A stretch of 64,000 bases of DNA from Acidobacteriaceae bacterium (GTDB lineage Bacteria; Acidobacteriota; Terriglobia; Terriglobales; Acidobacteriaceae), in assembly GCA_035944135.1 (NCBI GenBank), contig DASZBM010000001.1, forward strand, positions 124,001 to 188,000. Reading direction: 5' to 3'. Shown here one piece after another: positions 24,218 through 34,423 of the stretch. Positions within the stretch are counted from its first letter, which is position 1. Each line of letters starts with the position of its first letter. Made by a program: the position numbers and the translations under genes. The notes below the pieces were generated by a model. That model did no database searches and was not told the origin of the DNA. It saw only the letters and a program-made list of their open reading frames with translations.

Positions 24218-26161
24218 TCACTGTCCACCCGGAGCAGAACCAGATACACCCGCTGTGGTGTTCGCAGCCGGGGCGGCGCCGCCGAGGCCGTCAGGTTTGG
24301 CAGCGGGCGTTTCGGCGAGCTTCATCAGGTTGCCGGCGCGGGTGCGCTGCTTGGTGATGTAGGCGTTGATGACCTGCGCGGCGAGCTTGGCGGAGTTGTT
24401 GCCCCAGTTGCCGTGCTCCCAAAGGACAGCGACAACGATGTCAGGATTGCGGCGGGGAGCGATGCCGACGAACCAGGCGTTGGGGATGGTGTTGTGGCCG
24501 TGGGCGAGCTTGGTGTCGTGGCCGACGACCTGTGCGGTACCGGTCTTGCCGGCGAAGTCCACACCATCGAGCCGGGCTTCGGCCGCCGTGCCGATGGGGC
24601 TCTGCGTGACGTTGGCCATATCGTCGGTGATGATCTCCCAGTTTTCGGGCGTAAGGGGAATCGTCTTGTTGCCTGAGCCGGGATAGTTGTTCTGAATCGC
24701 GGTGAGCTGTTCCGGTGTGAGCTCGTTGGGGAAGACAAGATGCGGCCGGCGGAGAACACCACCCGAGGCGATGCCGCTGAGAGCGCGCGCAAGCTGCAGG
24801 GGCGTGACCTCGATGGCGCCCTGGCCGATGCCGACGGAGATGGTCTCGCCGGCGTACCACTTGTCGTGCTGGGTCTTGAGCTTCCACTCGGTGGAGGGCA
24901 TGACGCCGGAGGCCTCGTCGGGGATGTCGACGCCGGTCTTCTCGCCGATGCCGACGCTCTCGGCGTATTTCGCGATGGTGTCGATGCCGAGCTTGTTGGC
25001 GAGCGTGTAGTAGAAGGTGTCGCAGGAGTATGGCAGCGCGCTGTGGATGTCGACCATGCCGTGGTGCTTGTCGCAGGCGAAGAAGTGGCCGAAGAACGTT
25101 GCGCCTCCGTTGCATTCCACGTGCATGTTCTGCGCGGCGTTCTCCTGCAGCCCGGCGAGCGTCATGATGACCTTGAAGGTCGAGCCGGGGGCCAGTTGTG
25201 CCTGGATGGCCTTGTTCATCAGCGGATGGTCGGGGTTGGTGATGATGGACTGCCAGTAGGCATGGCTAAGGCGCACGGCGAACTGGTTGGGATCGAAGGT
25301 GGGGCGCGAGGCCATGGCGAGAATCTCGCCGGTGTGCGGGTCCATGGCGACAATGGCGCCGGTCTTGCCTTCGAGCGCGCGCTCGGCGGCTTTCTGGAGG
25401 TCGAGGTCGATGGTGAGGCGGAGGTCCGTGCCGGGCTTGGCCATCTCCTGGCCTAACATGCCAACTTCTTTACCGTGCGAGTTGACGATGACGTCGCGGG
25501 AGCCGTCGGTGCCGCGAAGGATTTCGTCGTAGGCTTCCTCGACGCCGGACTTACCGACGACGTCGCCGGGCGAGTAGAAGGCGTACTTGGAGTTGTTGAG
25601 GTCGGCCTCGGAGACCTCGCCGACGTAGCCGATGACGTGGGCCATGAAGCCGTTGTCAGGGTAGAGGCGGCGCTGCTCGTCGAGAGTTTCAAGTTCGGGG
25701 AGATCGTCGCGGTGGGCGGCGATGAAGGCCTGCTCGTCGGGCGTGATGTCCTGCTTGAGCGGGATGGGCTGATACTTGGGCGCGGACTGGTAGTGGCGGA
25801 TCGTCGACTGAATCTGATCGACGGTCATGTGCAGGCCGCTGGCGATGAGCGGGAGATCCTGATCGAGATGGGCCTGGCCTTCGCGGAGAAGGAAGCAGCT
25901 CACAGACGGATAGTTGTCGACGATGATGCGGCCTTCGCGGTCGAAGATGCGGCCGCGCGGGGCGAGGACGGGGACTTTGCGGATGCGGTTCTGCTCAGCG
26001 AGGACGCGGTAGTTGGAGGCGCCGAGTACCTGCACACGCCAAAGGCCGGCGCCGAGGACGAGCAGCACGAGCGCGACGACGTACTGCGAGGCGGAGAGCT
26101 TTATTGCAGAAAGCTTTTCGCGCCGGCTAAGGGCATCCGTATTGTCGTCGTTGAAGATCAA
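24218..26161 (-). CDS. mrdA: Penicillin-binding protein 2 (elongation transpeptidase)
   Basis: 647 residues. One N-terminal membrane helix (SQYVVALVLLVLGAGLW), a dimerisation/pedestal domain (VPVLAPRGRIFDREGRIIVDN) and a transpeptidase domain with SxxK in APGSTFKVIM, the SxN-position motif YSCDTF and KTGTAQ. It cross-links peptidoglycan with RodA along the side wall. Start is TTG 26161 with AGAGGA 9 bases upstream. The C-terminal 30 residues are a Pro/Ala/Gly-rich tail. Upstream neighbours are mreD and mreC on the same strand. Confidence 0.96.
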   Translation of the reverse strand: MIFNDDNTDALSRREKLSAIKLSASQYVVALVLLVLGAGLWRVQVLGASNYRVLAEQNRIRKVPVLAPRGRIFDREGRIIVDNYPSVSCFLLREGQAHLDQDLPLIASGLHMTVDQIQSTIRHYQSAPKYQPIPLKQDITPDEQAFIAAHRDDLPELETLDEQRRLYPDNGFMAHVIGYVGEVSEADLNNSKYAFYSPGDVVGKSGVEEAYDEILRGTDGSRDVIVNSHGKEVGMLGQEMAKPGTDLRLTIDLDLQKAAERALEGKTGAIVAMDPHTGEILAMASRPTFDPNQFAVRLSHAYWQSIITNPDHPLMNKAIQAQLAPGSTFKVIMTLAGLQENAAQNMHVECNGGATFFGHFFACDKHHGMVDIHSALPYSCDTFYYTLANKLGIDTIAKYAESVGIGEKTGVDIPDEASGVMPSTEWKLKTQHDKWYAGETISVGIGQGAIEVTPLQLARALSGIASGGVLRRPHLVFPNELTPEQLTAIQNNYPGSGNKTIPLTPENWEIITDDMANVTQSPIGTAAEARLDGVDFAGKTGTAQVVGHDTKLAHGHNTIPNAWFVGIAPRRNPDIVVAVLWEHGNWGNNSAKLAAQVINAYITKQRTRAGNLMKLAETPAAKPDGLGGAAPAANTTAGVSGSAPGGQ

Positions 26162-26219
26162 GACCGTGTTCCTCTGATTTGCTGATGGCGTGAACGCGTG
26201 GTTGTCTGCGTGTTCATCG

Positions 26220-26744
26220 CTACTCGCGGAGCTTGAAGCGGTCCAGCAGGAGGAAGACCGGGATAGCGACGACTGCGGTTACGACCGCGCAGATAAGCTG
26301 ATGGACCGGCTGTAGATGGACGCTTGGATCGGCCAAAAGTCGTCTCGAAATGAGATAGAGAAGGCCGCTTTGCATGAGGCTGAAGCCGAAGTTCAGCAGA
26401 ACGCGATTGACCATGTTGTCGACGTCGACGGCGAAGCCAATGCTGGCAGCGATGTAGCCGATGATGCCTTTGGCGATGCCGAAGACGCCGAAGGGATGGT
26501 TCGTAAGGCCGTCCTGCAAGAGGCCGATGATGGTGCCGGTGATGGTGCCGGTGATGGGATTGCGGCGGGCGACGGCGAAGAAGATGACGGCGATGAGCGG
26601 CAGATCGACGTAGTTGAACTTGGCCCAGGTCTTGGGAAGCATCGCCTGCAGCAGGATGCAGAGCAGCGGCGCCAGCACGGTGACGATGGGTCGAAACGCG
26701 TACTGGTCAAGCTCGGCTCGAGATGTGTAACTATGCTCAGGCAT
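26220..26744 (-). CDS. mreD: Rod-shape-determining protein MreD
   Basis: 174-residue inner-membrane protein of the elongasome. Five or six hydrophobic segments (VTVLAPLLCILLQAML; LPLIAVIFFAVARRNP; GTIIGLLQDGL; AVVTAVVAIPVFLLL) with the family block GLLQDGLTNHPFGVFGIAKGIIGYIAAS. It starts 17 bases after the mreC stop. Assignment rests on this pattern and on its place between mreC and mrdA. Confidence 0.92.
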   Translation of the reverse strand: MPEHSYTSRAELDQYAFRPIVTVLAPLLCILLQAMLPKTWAKFNYVDLPLIAVIFFAVARRNPITGTITGTIIGLLQDGLTNHPFGVFGIAKGIIGYIAASIGFAVDVDNMVNRVLLNFGFSLMQSGLLYLISRRLLADPSVHLQPVHQLICAVVTAVVAIPVFLLLDRFKLRE

Positions 26745-26761
26745 CGGGGTCTGCGTTGGGT

Positions 26762-27994
26762 TTAGGGGGCTTCGGGCTTTGCTTGCGTAGAGGTAGAAGT
26801 GGCGGGCGCGCCGGGTTGCAGGTCGGCGGCGGGCGGTGTGGATCCGGGTGTGTAGCGATCAGGATGAAGCGGCGGCTGAGCTCTGGGAAGTCCTGAGTTG
26901 GGCACTCCGGGCTGGCCGCCGACGAGGTTCTGTCCGGTGGTGTCGATGGGCTTGCCGTTGGCGGCGGTCGCGGCAGGGGTTTGCGTGGTGTTTGACGCGT
27001 TGGGTGAGTTGCTGTCAGTGGTCGGCTGGTCGTAGATGCTGGGCAGCTTCTCGGCGAGGACCTCGGCAGCGCGCTTGTTTTCCTCGGCAGTCGCTTCAGC
27101 CTGGGCGGCGTCGGCCTGGGCCTGTGCGGGCAGCGTGGACGAGGTGCCGGTGATTACGAGGACCTCTTCAAGCTGGGCGAGGTTGGCGGCCGGCTTGATG
27201 GTGATGGCCGTATAGGGCTGGTGCTGCGGGTCCGGGACAACGGAGACGATGGTGCCGACGGGAAGGCCGCGCGGAAAGACCTGGTCGCCGCCGGAGGTGA
27301 TGACCTGCTCGCCGGGCTTGATGCGCTGGTCCGGGGTGAGGTTGTTGATCTGGATTTCGCCGGCGGTGGTGCCGCGAAGGATGCCGCGGATGCGCGTGGA
27401 GGCGAGCAGGACGCCGGCACCAGAGCTGGAATCGTTGATGAGCAGAAGCTGTGAGGTGTGCGGGAAGACGTCGCGCAGCTTGCCGACGACGCCGTAGGGG
27501 GTGATGACGGCTTGATTGGGGCGCAGGCCGTCGACGAGGCCTTTGTCGAGGTAGAGGACATGCGAGCGATCCGAACCGCTGGTGCCGATGACCTGGGCGG
27601 CCACGGTCTTGGAAATATATTGCTGCTGGAAGCCGAGCACAGCCTGGAGGCGGCGGCCCTGGGCGGCGTCTTCGGCGAAGGCGGCTTCTTCTTCGCGGAG
27701 CTGGGTGATCTCCTGCTTGAGCTGCTGATTCTGCTGGCGAGTGTGGCGGAGGTCGATGTAGTTGTCCCAGACGCTGCGGGTGTGCAGGCTTGAGCCGTGC
27801 GTAAGGCGCTCGACGGGGGTGACGAGGGCGACGGTCCAGCGGCGAAGGAGCGTGACTTTTTTGCCGTCGGGGGCGCTTCCGGGAATCGCGCCTTCGATCG
27901 GGCGCTGCACCTGAACGGCGAGCGCGACGACCTGAAGCAGCACGATGACGATCAGGACAAGCGCGTTTCTGAAACGGAAGAAGAAGGAATCCAT
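26762..27994 (-). CDS. mreC: Rod-shape-determining protein MreC
   Basis: 410 residues. N-terminal membrane helix (ALVLIVIVLLQVVALAV), a coiled coil (TRQQNQQLKQEITQLREEEAAF), then paired beta-barrel domains (VVGKLRDVFPHTSQLLLINDSSSGAGVLL; KPGEQVITSGGDQVFPRGLPVGTIVSV). A long Pro/Ala/Gln-rich tail of about 110 residues follows. MreC scaffolds MreD, RodA and PBP2 on the periplasmic side. mreB, which usually precedes it, is absent here: recG diverges 103 bases away. Confidence 0.95.
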   Translation of the reverse strand: MDSFFFRFRNALVLIVIVLLQVVALAVQVQRPIEGAIPGSAPDGKKVTLLRRWTVALVTPVERLTHGSSLHTRSVWDNYIDLRHTRQQNQQLKQEITQLREEEAAFAEDAAQGRRLQAVLGFQQQYISKTVAAQVIGTSGSDRSHVLYLDKGLVDGLRPNQAVITPYGVVGKLRDVFPHTSQLLLINDSSSGAGVLLASTRIRGILRGTTAGEIQINNLTPDQRIKPGEQVITSGGDQVFPRGLPVGTIVSVVPDPQHQPYTAITIKPAANLAQLEEVLVITGTSSTLPAQAQADAAQAEATAEENKRAAEVLAEKLPSIYDQPTTDSNSPNASNTTQTPAATAANGKPIDTTGQNLVGGQPGVPNSGLPRAQPPLHPDRYTPGSTPPAADLQPGAPATSTSTQAKPEAP

Positions 27995-28097
27995 TGCCGA
28001 GCTTAGAACTGGGGGGCTCTACCTCTTATTATCCCATTCTGACGGTACTAAAGCTGTAGTGGAATCCCCTGCTAGCATCAAGGCCGTGACCCTTGAA

Positions 28098-30560
<2,463 letters not shown>

Positions 30561-30584
30561 GGCTCTGCTGATTGCGAAGTCCGG

Positions 30585-30610
30585 AGAAGCAGATCCCTGC
30601 GGGGATGACG
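30585..30610 (-). repeat. Dispersed palindromic element, copy 3
   Basis: On the minus strand it reads GTCATCCCCGCAGGGATCTGCTTCT, split by one change from the 1437 and 4278 copies. It lies about 25 bases after the recG stop. Confidence 0.55.
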
Positions 30611-30630
30611 GGAAGAAATGCAAGGGCGCA

Positions 30631-30662
30631 AAAAGGGGGCGAGTCGATGTGCGACTCGCCCC
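30631..30662 (-). terminator. Intrinsic terminator, response-regulator gene
   Basis: An 11-bp perfect stem (30636-30646 with 30652-30662) with loop ATGTG; on the minus strand it is followed by CTTTTTG. It lies 30 bases past the response-regulator stop and may also stop recG transcripts. Confidence 0.75.
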
Positions 30663-30692
30663 TGGTCTTAGGAGGAGGAGGAGGAGGGTGGA

Positions 30693-31124
30693 TCAGCTTG
30701 CGATTGCGATCGCGACTTCGGGGGCGGGTACCTGAATCTGCTTCTTCGGTCCGCGCTTGCGGGCGACGAGGATGCGAATGCGATCGAGCATCTCGGCGGG
30801 TGTGCAGGCGCCTTTGGGGAGGAACGCGTCGGCCGCAGCGGCGCGGTCAAAGTTGGAGACCGTGCCGGAGATCAGAAGCGTGGGGAGACCGGGGTGAAGT
30901 TGTTTGGCGCGACGGACGAGCTCATTGCCGTCCATCTGCGGCATGATGACATCTGCCAGCAGAAGATCCACCGAGCCAGGGATCGCGCCGCGCAAATAGT
31001 CCAGCGCTTCGGCTCCGGAGCTCATCGCCAGGACACGATATCCGCGGGTCTCCAGGAGGAACTTCCTTACGGAAAGAATCTGCTCGTTGTCTTCTACACA
31101 CACAATCGTCTTACGAGGGCGCAT
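30693..31124 (-). CDS. Single-domain response regulator (CheY-like)
   Basis: 143 residues. Receiver domain only: acidic pocket VEDNEQ, phospho-acceptor Asp in LLLADVIMPQMDGNEL, Thr/Ser position LLISGTVS and Lys in AFLPKGACTP. No output domain follows; the C terminus is a basic RKRGPKKQ stretch and a short Ala/Ile tail. ATG 31124 is chosen because the receiver domain begins at once; the frame is open to 31370, but the extra part is Arg/Pro-rich non-conserved sequence. No histidine kinase is adjacent, so its partner is unknown. Confidence 0.9.
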   Translation of the reverse strand: MRPRKTIVCVEDNEQILSVRKFLLETRGYRVLAMSSGAEALDYLRGAIPGSVDLLLADVIMPQMDGNELVRRAKQLHPGLPTLLISGTVSNFDRAAAADAFLPKGACTPAEMLDRIRILVARKRGPKKQIQVPAPEVAIAIAS

Positions 31125-31767
31125 CGTCGAATCTCTCTTTTTGCCGGGGGTTACCGGCCTTCCTGCTGGTGCGTTGTAGTCCCCACTTCCATTGAGGAAG
31201 CGTCGGCCGTTGCGCGATGCCGCAGACCTCCGAGCCATGCGAGCGCACGGCCTGAGCATCGGCGGGTTGTGGCACCGTGGATCCCGTTTCGGGCGCGCGA
31301 GTCCTGTCCGGCGCAGGCGGTCGTGCCACCGGCACGGCAGGTTGGGCGCCGAGACTCTGTGGAAAAGCATCGAAGAGCCGACGCTTTCTGCAGTCAGACG
31401 GCGCGCCTCGCAGCACTTCCACCCTTTCTCGAAGGCGGCGATTTTGCGGTCGCGGCCGTCCTCGTGAAAGGAAACGAAGATCCTACCCCTGTACCCTCTC
31501 TGGAGCGGTTTTAGCCGCAGGAAGGCTTAGAGCGGTGAATCCGCTCTAAAGGGTTCAGCGCAAATTGTTTGAAAAAATCAGGCGAAAACTTTACGTCCCT
31601 GAGCCCGAGCCCAACGACGATTTGCTGAGCATACGGAGAGGAACCTCCCGCAGCAACGGCGAAATTATGGCGAAAACGCAACCAATTCCGTGTCGCGCAT
31701 CCACTGAGCCTTATGGAGTGCGCATCAATGTTGAGGTTTGTTGTCTTCAGTCCTGTGTAAATCTTCG
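31125..31767. other. Intergenic region with one hairpin
   Basis: 643 bases with no supportable gene. A 9-bp perfect stem TTAGAGCGG/CCGCTCTAA (31527-31535 with 31541-31549, loop TGAAT) is the only clear structure; it lacks a strong T tract. The stretch 31550-31760 is noticeably poorer in GC. Confidence 0.6.
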
Positions 31768-32694
31768 TTAAATGGGCAGGAAAAAGGCACCCGTTGCCAC
31801 AGGGATGGTGCTGCCCGAGACCGTTATGGAGCCGACACCCCCGTCTTGTCGGGCAGCGCGGACCACGATACGGCTTGGACGCCCTAGTTCAAGCCCTTGC
31901 CGCAGTATGACTTCGCGCCCTGAGTGGGCGAGTCCATGCTGCACGAGCCAGGCGATTGCGCAGCCTGCCGCGGAACCGGTGGCTGGGTCCTCGCCGGAGT
32001 AAAACTGCATGCGCGCGCGCCAGACGGCGGCATCCGCGAGGGGCTTTTTTACATTGTGTTGATCTGGGGCAATGCAGTAGAACCAGCGGGTTCGGTTTTC
32101 CGCGAGCCAGGCGGAAGCTTCCCATTGGGGAATCGCGAGCCGCTGCAGAGCTTCGAGCTTGAGCGCGACTATGCAGAAGGGGTTGCCGGTAGAGACGGTT
32201 TGCGGCGGCGCGTCTTCGAGGAGGTCGGATTCCTGAAGGCCGAGCACGCGGGCGACTTCGGCCCGGTCGTGGGGACGGCTGAACTCGGCGTCCTTCTGCC
32301 ACATCGTTCCGAAGACGCCGCTTTCGGCGGCTGATTTTGGTTCGATCTTCACGGCGATGGGACCGACGTTGAGCAGAAGCTTGAGGTCCGCAGCTCCGCG
32401 CAGAGGAGGATGGTTCAGGTACAGCCAGCTCGCCGTGCCGAGCGTGGGGTGGCCGGCGAACGGGAGCTCCTCCTGTGTGGTGAAGATGCGGACGCGGACG
32501 CCTTCGGCGCGGTCGTGATCGGCATCGCCGGAAGGCAAGACGAAGGTGGTCTCGGAGAGGTTGGTCTCTCGCGCGATGGCCTGCATCTGCAGGTCGGAGA
32601 GGCCGCGGCCATCATGGAAGACAGCCAGCGGATTGCCTTCGAGCGGGCGCTCGGCGAAGACATCGAGGATGGTGTAATCCAGCTTGCGATTCAT
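31768..32694 (-). CDS. PhzF-family isomerase/epimerase-like protein
   Basis: 308 residues with the two-fold diaminopimelate-epimerase-like fold of PhzF. Signatures: VFAERPLEGNPLAVF, ETNLSETTFVLPS (Glu aligned with the PhzF catalytic Glu), PFAGHPTLGTASWLY, and DPATGSAAGCAIAWLV. PhzF enzymes isomerise small acids; outside phenazine clusters their substrates are mostly unknown and no phenazine genes are nearby. Stands alone, with the response-regulator gene over 600 bases downstream on the same strand. Confidence 0.9.
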   Translation of the reverse strand: MNRKLDYTILDVFAERPLEGNPLAVFHDGRGLSDLQMQAIARETNLSETTFVLPSGDADHDRAEGVRVRIFTTQEELPFAGHPTLGTASWLYLNHPPLRGAADLKLLLNVGPIAVKIEPKSAAESGVFGTMWQKDAEFSRPHDRAEVARVLGLQESDLLEDAPPQTVSTGNPFCIVALKLEALQRLAIPQWEASAWLAENRTRWFYCIAPDQHNVKKPLADAAVWRARMQFYSGEDPATGSAAGCAIAWLVQHGLAHSGREVILRQGLELGRPSRIVVRAARQDGGVGSITVSGSTIPVATGAFFLPI

Positions 32695-33050
32695 GCAGTT
32701 GAGTCTACCGATTTAGCGCAGGGCTCGATCGTCGTCCGGTTGACATGACGGATGGGCGGACGTACCTTGAGGACAGCTGCAAGTGGGGCAAACTGCTTCC
32801 ATGCTGACGCTTGGCGCCAGCGGCGGTAAAAGATTTGAGACACGAACCGATGCTTCGCTCGCACATGTCCGCTCACCTCTGCTGCTGCTGTTGCTGCGGG
32901 GTCATGCGGGTGAGCAGATGAGCGAGTCGAGGCCGTAAAAGCGCAAGAGTGAATCGACGCTCAGAACCCACCCAAGGCCCTGGCCCGGTGGGTTTTTCAG
33001 TTAGGACAAGCACTTCAACGAAATAAAAAATACAAGGCAGGTATAGAACG
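32695..33050. other. Intergenic region before the peroxiredoxin gene
   Basis: 356 bases with no gene. It ends in a terminator-like hairpin at 32965-32997 and may contain the transcript that hairpin terminates, or a leader of the peroxiredoxin gene. Confidence 0.55.
32965..32998 (+). terminator. Intrinsic terminator-like hairpin
   Basis: Stem AACCCACC (32965-32972) with GGTGGGTT (32987-32994) followed by TTTC, 53 bases before the peroxiredoxin ATG. No plus-strand gene precedes it, so it may end a small RNA or act as a leader attenuator. Confidence 0.55.
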
Positions 33051-33707
33051 ATGTCTCTCCGCATCAACGATATTGCTCCTGACTTCACCGCTGATACCAC
33101 GCAGGGACCGATTCACTTCCACGAGTGGCTCGGCAACAACTGGGGCGTGCTCTTTTCTCACCCCAAGGACTTCACGCCAGTTTGCACGACGGAGCTCGGC
33201 GCGGTTGCGACGCTCGAGGACCAGTTCGCCGCCCGCGGCGCGAAGGTCATCGGGCTGTCGGTCGATCCCGTCGAGTCGCACAAGCGGTGGGAGAAGGACA
33301 TCGAGGAAGTCTGCGGATCTCCGGTGAAGTTTCCGGTGATCGGCGACCCCGAGCTGAAGATTGCGAAGCTTTATGACATGCTTCCGGCGGATGCCGGCTC
33401 GAGCAGCGAAGGCCGTACACCGGCGGACAATGCGCCGGTGCGCACCGTGTTCGTCGTCGGCCCGGACAAGCGCATCAAGCTGCACCTAGCCTACCCGATG
33501 TCGACGGGGCGCAACTTCGATGAGATTTTGCGCGTCATCGATTCCATGCAGTTGACGGCGAAGCATAAAGTATCGACGCCGGCGAACTGGAAGCAGGGCG
33601 ACGATATCATTATTGGAGGAGCGGTAAGCAACGAAGAGGCCGACAAGCTCTTCCCCGGCTACAAGACCGTGAAACCTTACCTCCGCACGGCAGCGCAGCC
33701 GAAGTAA
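33051..33707 (+). CDS. 1-Cys peroxiredoxin (Prx6 type)
   Basis: 218 residues; cytoplasmic peroxidase reducing H2O2, organic peroxides or peroxynitrite. The peroxidatic Cys45 lies in DFTPVCTTELG, with the usual Pro and Thr before it; no second conserved resolving Cys appears at the 2-Cys position. VIGLSVDPVESHKRW, KFPVIGDPELKIAKLYDM and the C-terminal arm block STPANWKQGDDIIIGGAVSNEEA are typical of the Prx6 branch. ATG 33051 begins MSLRINDIAPDFTADT, the family start. Confidence 0.95.
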   Translation: MSLRINDIAPDFTADTTQGPIHFHEWLGNNWGVLFSHPKDFTPVCTTELGAVATLEDQFAARGAKVIGLSVDPVESHKRWEKDIEEVCGSPVKFPVIGDPELKIAKLYDMLPADAGSSSEGRTPADNAPVRTVFVVGPDKRIKLHLAYPMSTGRNFDEILRVIDSMQLTAKHKVSTPANWKQGDDIIIGGAVSNEEADKLFPGYKTVKPYLRTAAQPK

Positions 33708-33784
33708 GAGCCGCTCAAGCGGCCTTCTAGTTGCAGTGTCGAACAGTTATGCGTGCCTGTTTCTGAGATACAGGCACGCCGAGA

Positions 33785-33860
33785 GCACCGGTGGCGAAGT
33801 GGCTAACGCGCTGGTCTGCAAAACCAGTATTCGCCGGTTCAATCCCGGCCCGGTGCTCCA
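33785..33860 (+). tRNA. tRNA-Cys (anticodon GCA)
   Basis: Full cloverleaf by hand: acceptor GCACCGG (33785-33791) with CCGGTGC (33850-33856), U at the discriminator position as expected for Cys, encoded CCA 33858-33860. Anticodon stem CTGGT/ACCAG encloses CTGCAAA with anticodon GCA at 33818-33820; T arm GCCGG-TTCAATC-CCGGC. Confidence 0.96.
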
Positions 33861-34423
33861 AATCTTTCAATAGTTTGCCGTTCCATTCCAAGCAGGCCGT
33901 TTGTGGCAAGTGGCTGATTGTGGCCACTCTAGTCCGAGTTGGCGGGACGCGAGACGTCGCGGGCGAGCCCTTGTCTATTTCCGCTCAAAATCTGCCGGCA
34001 ATCGGCGGTTGCGCCAATTGCCACGCGCCTAGTTTTTTTCCATTCTGCTTGCAGAAACTACGCGATCTCGGTGGCATGAATCGGCGCCTCGGATCCGGAC
34101 GTCGTCGACCTGGCGGCGCGAGCTTGAGAGGTTTTTCCCGCGCGCGCTGCGTTATCGGATAGCACTCGCTCGATCGCAAAAGGAAAATGATGTCGACAGC
34201 AATTTTTACTGAAACTACCTTCATGTGGCGTGCGCGATCGCCATATGCTTGAATGTTTTCGATCCCAGTAGTTATCCGGACACGTCCGCCGTTCTGCGTT
34301 TCGTGATGTAGACGCAGCGGTCGAACGGCAGCTCTCGTGCAATCAGCGGAGAGCGCGCTGCCTTCCCTGTGCCTCTGGATAGCTAAGAGTCGACAAGGAG
34401 CAACGAGAGCTGACGTGGAATCA
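33861..34423. other. Intergenic region after tRNA-Cys
   Basis: 563 bases. No gene, integrase or repeated tRNA end was found, so I see no evidence of an integrated element at this tRNA. It presumably carries the promoter of the kinase gene. Confidence 0.5.

Noticed and set aside
30693-31370. Response regulator with an 82-residue N-terminal extension
   Set aside because: The extension is Arg/Pro-rich and non-conserved-looking; receiver domains normally begin within a few residues of the start, as with ATG 31124.
31565-31771. 68-codon open frame in the gap before the PhzF gene
   Set aside because: TTG start without a ribosome site, overlapping the PhzF stop; composition like the surrounding spacer.
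33785-34423. tRNA-Cys as an integration site of a genomic island
   Set aside because: No integrase gene and no repeated tRNA 3' end were found downstream within the window.
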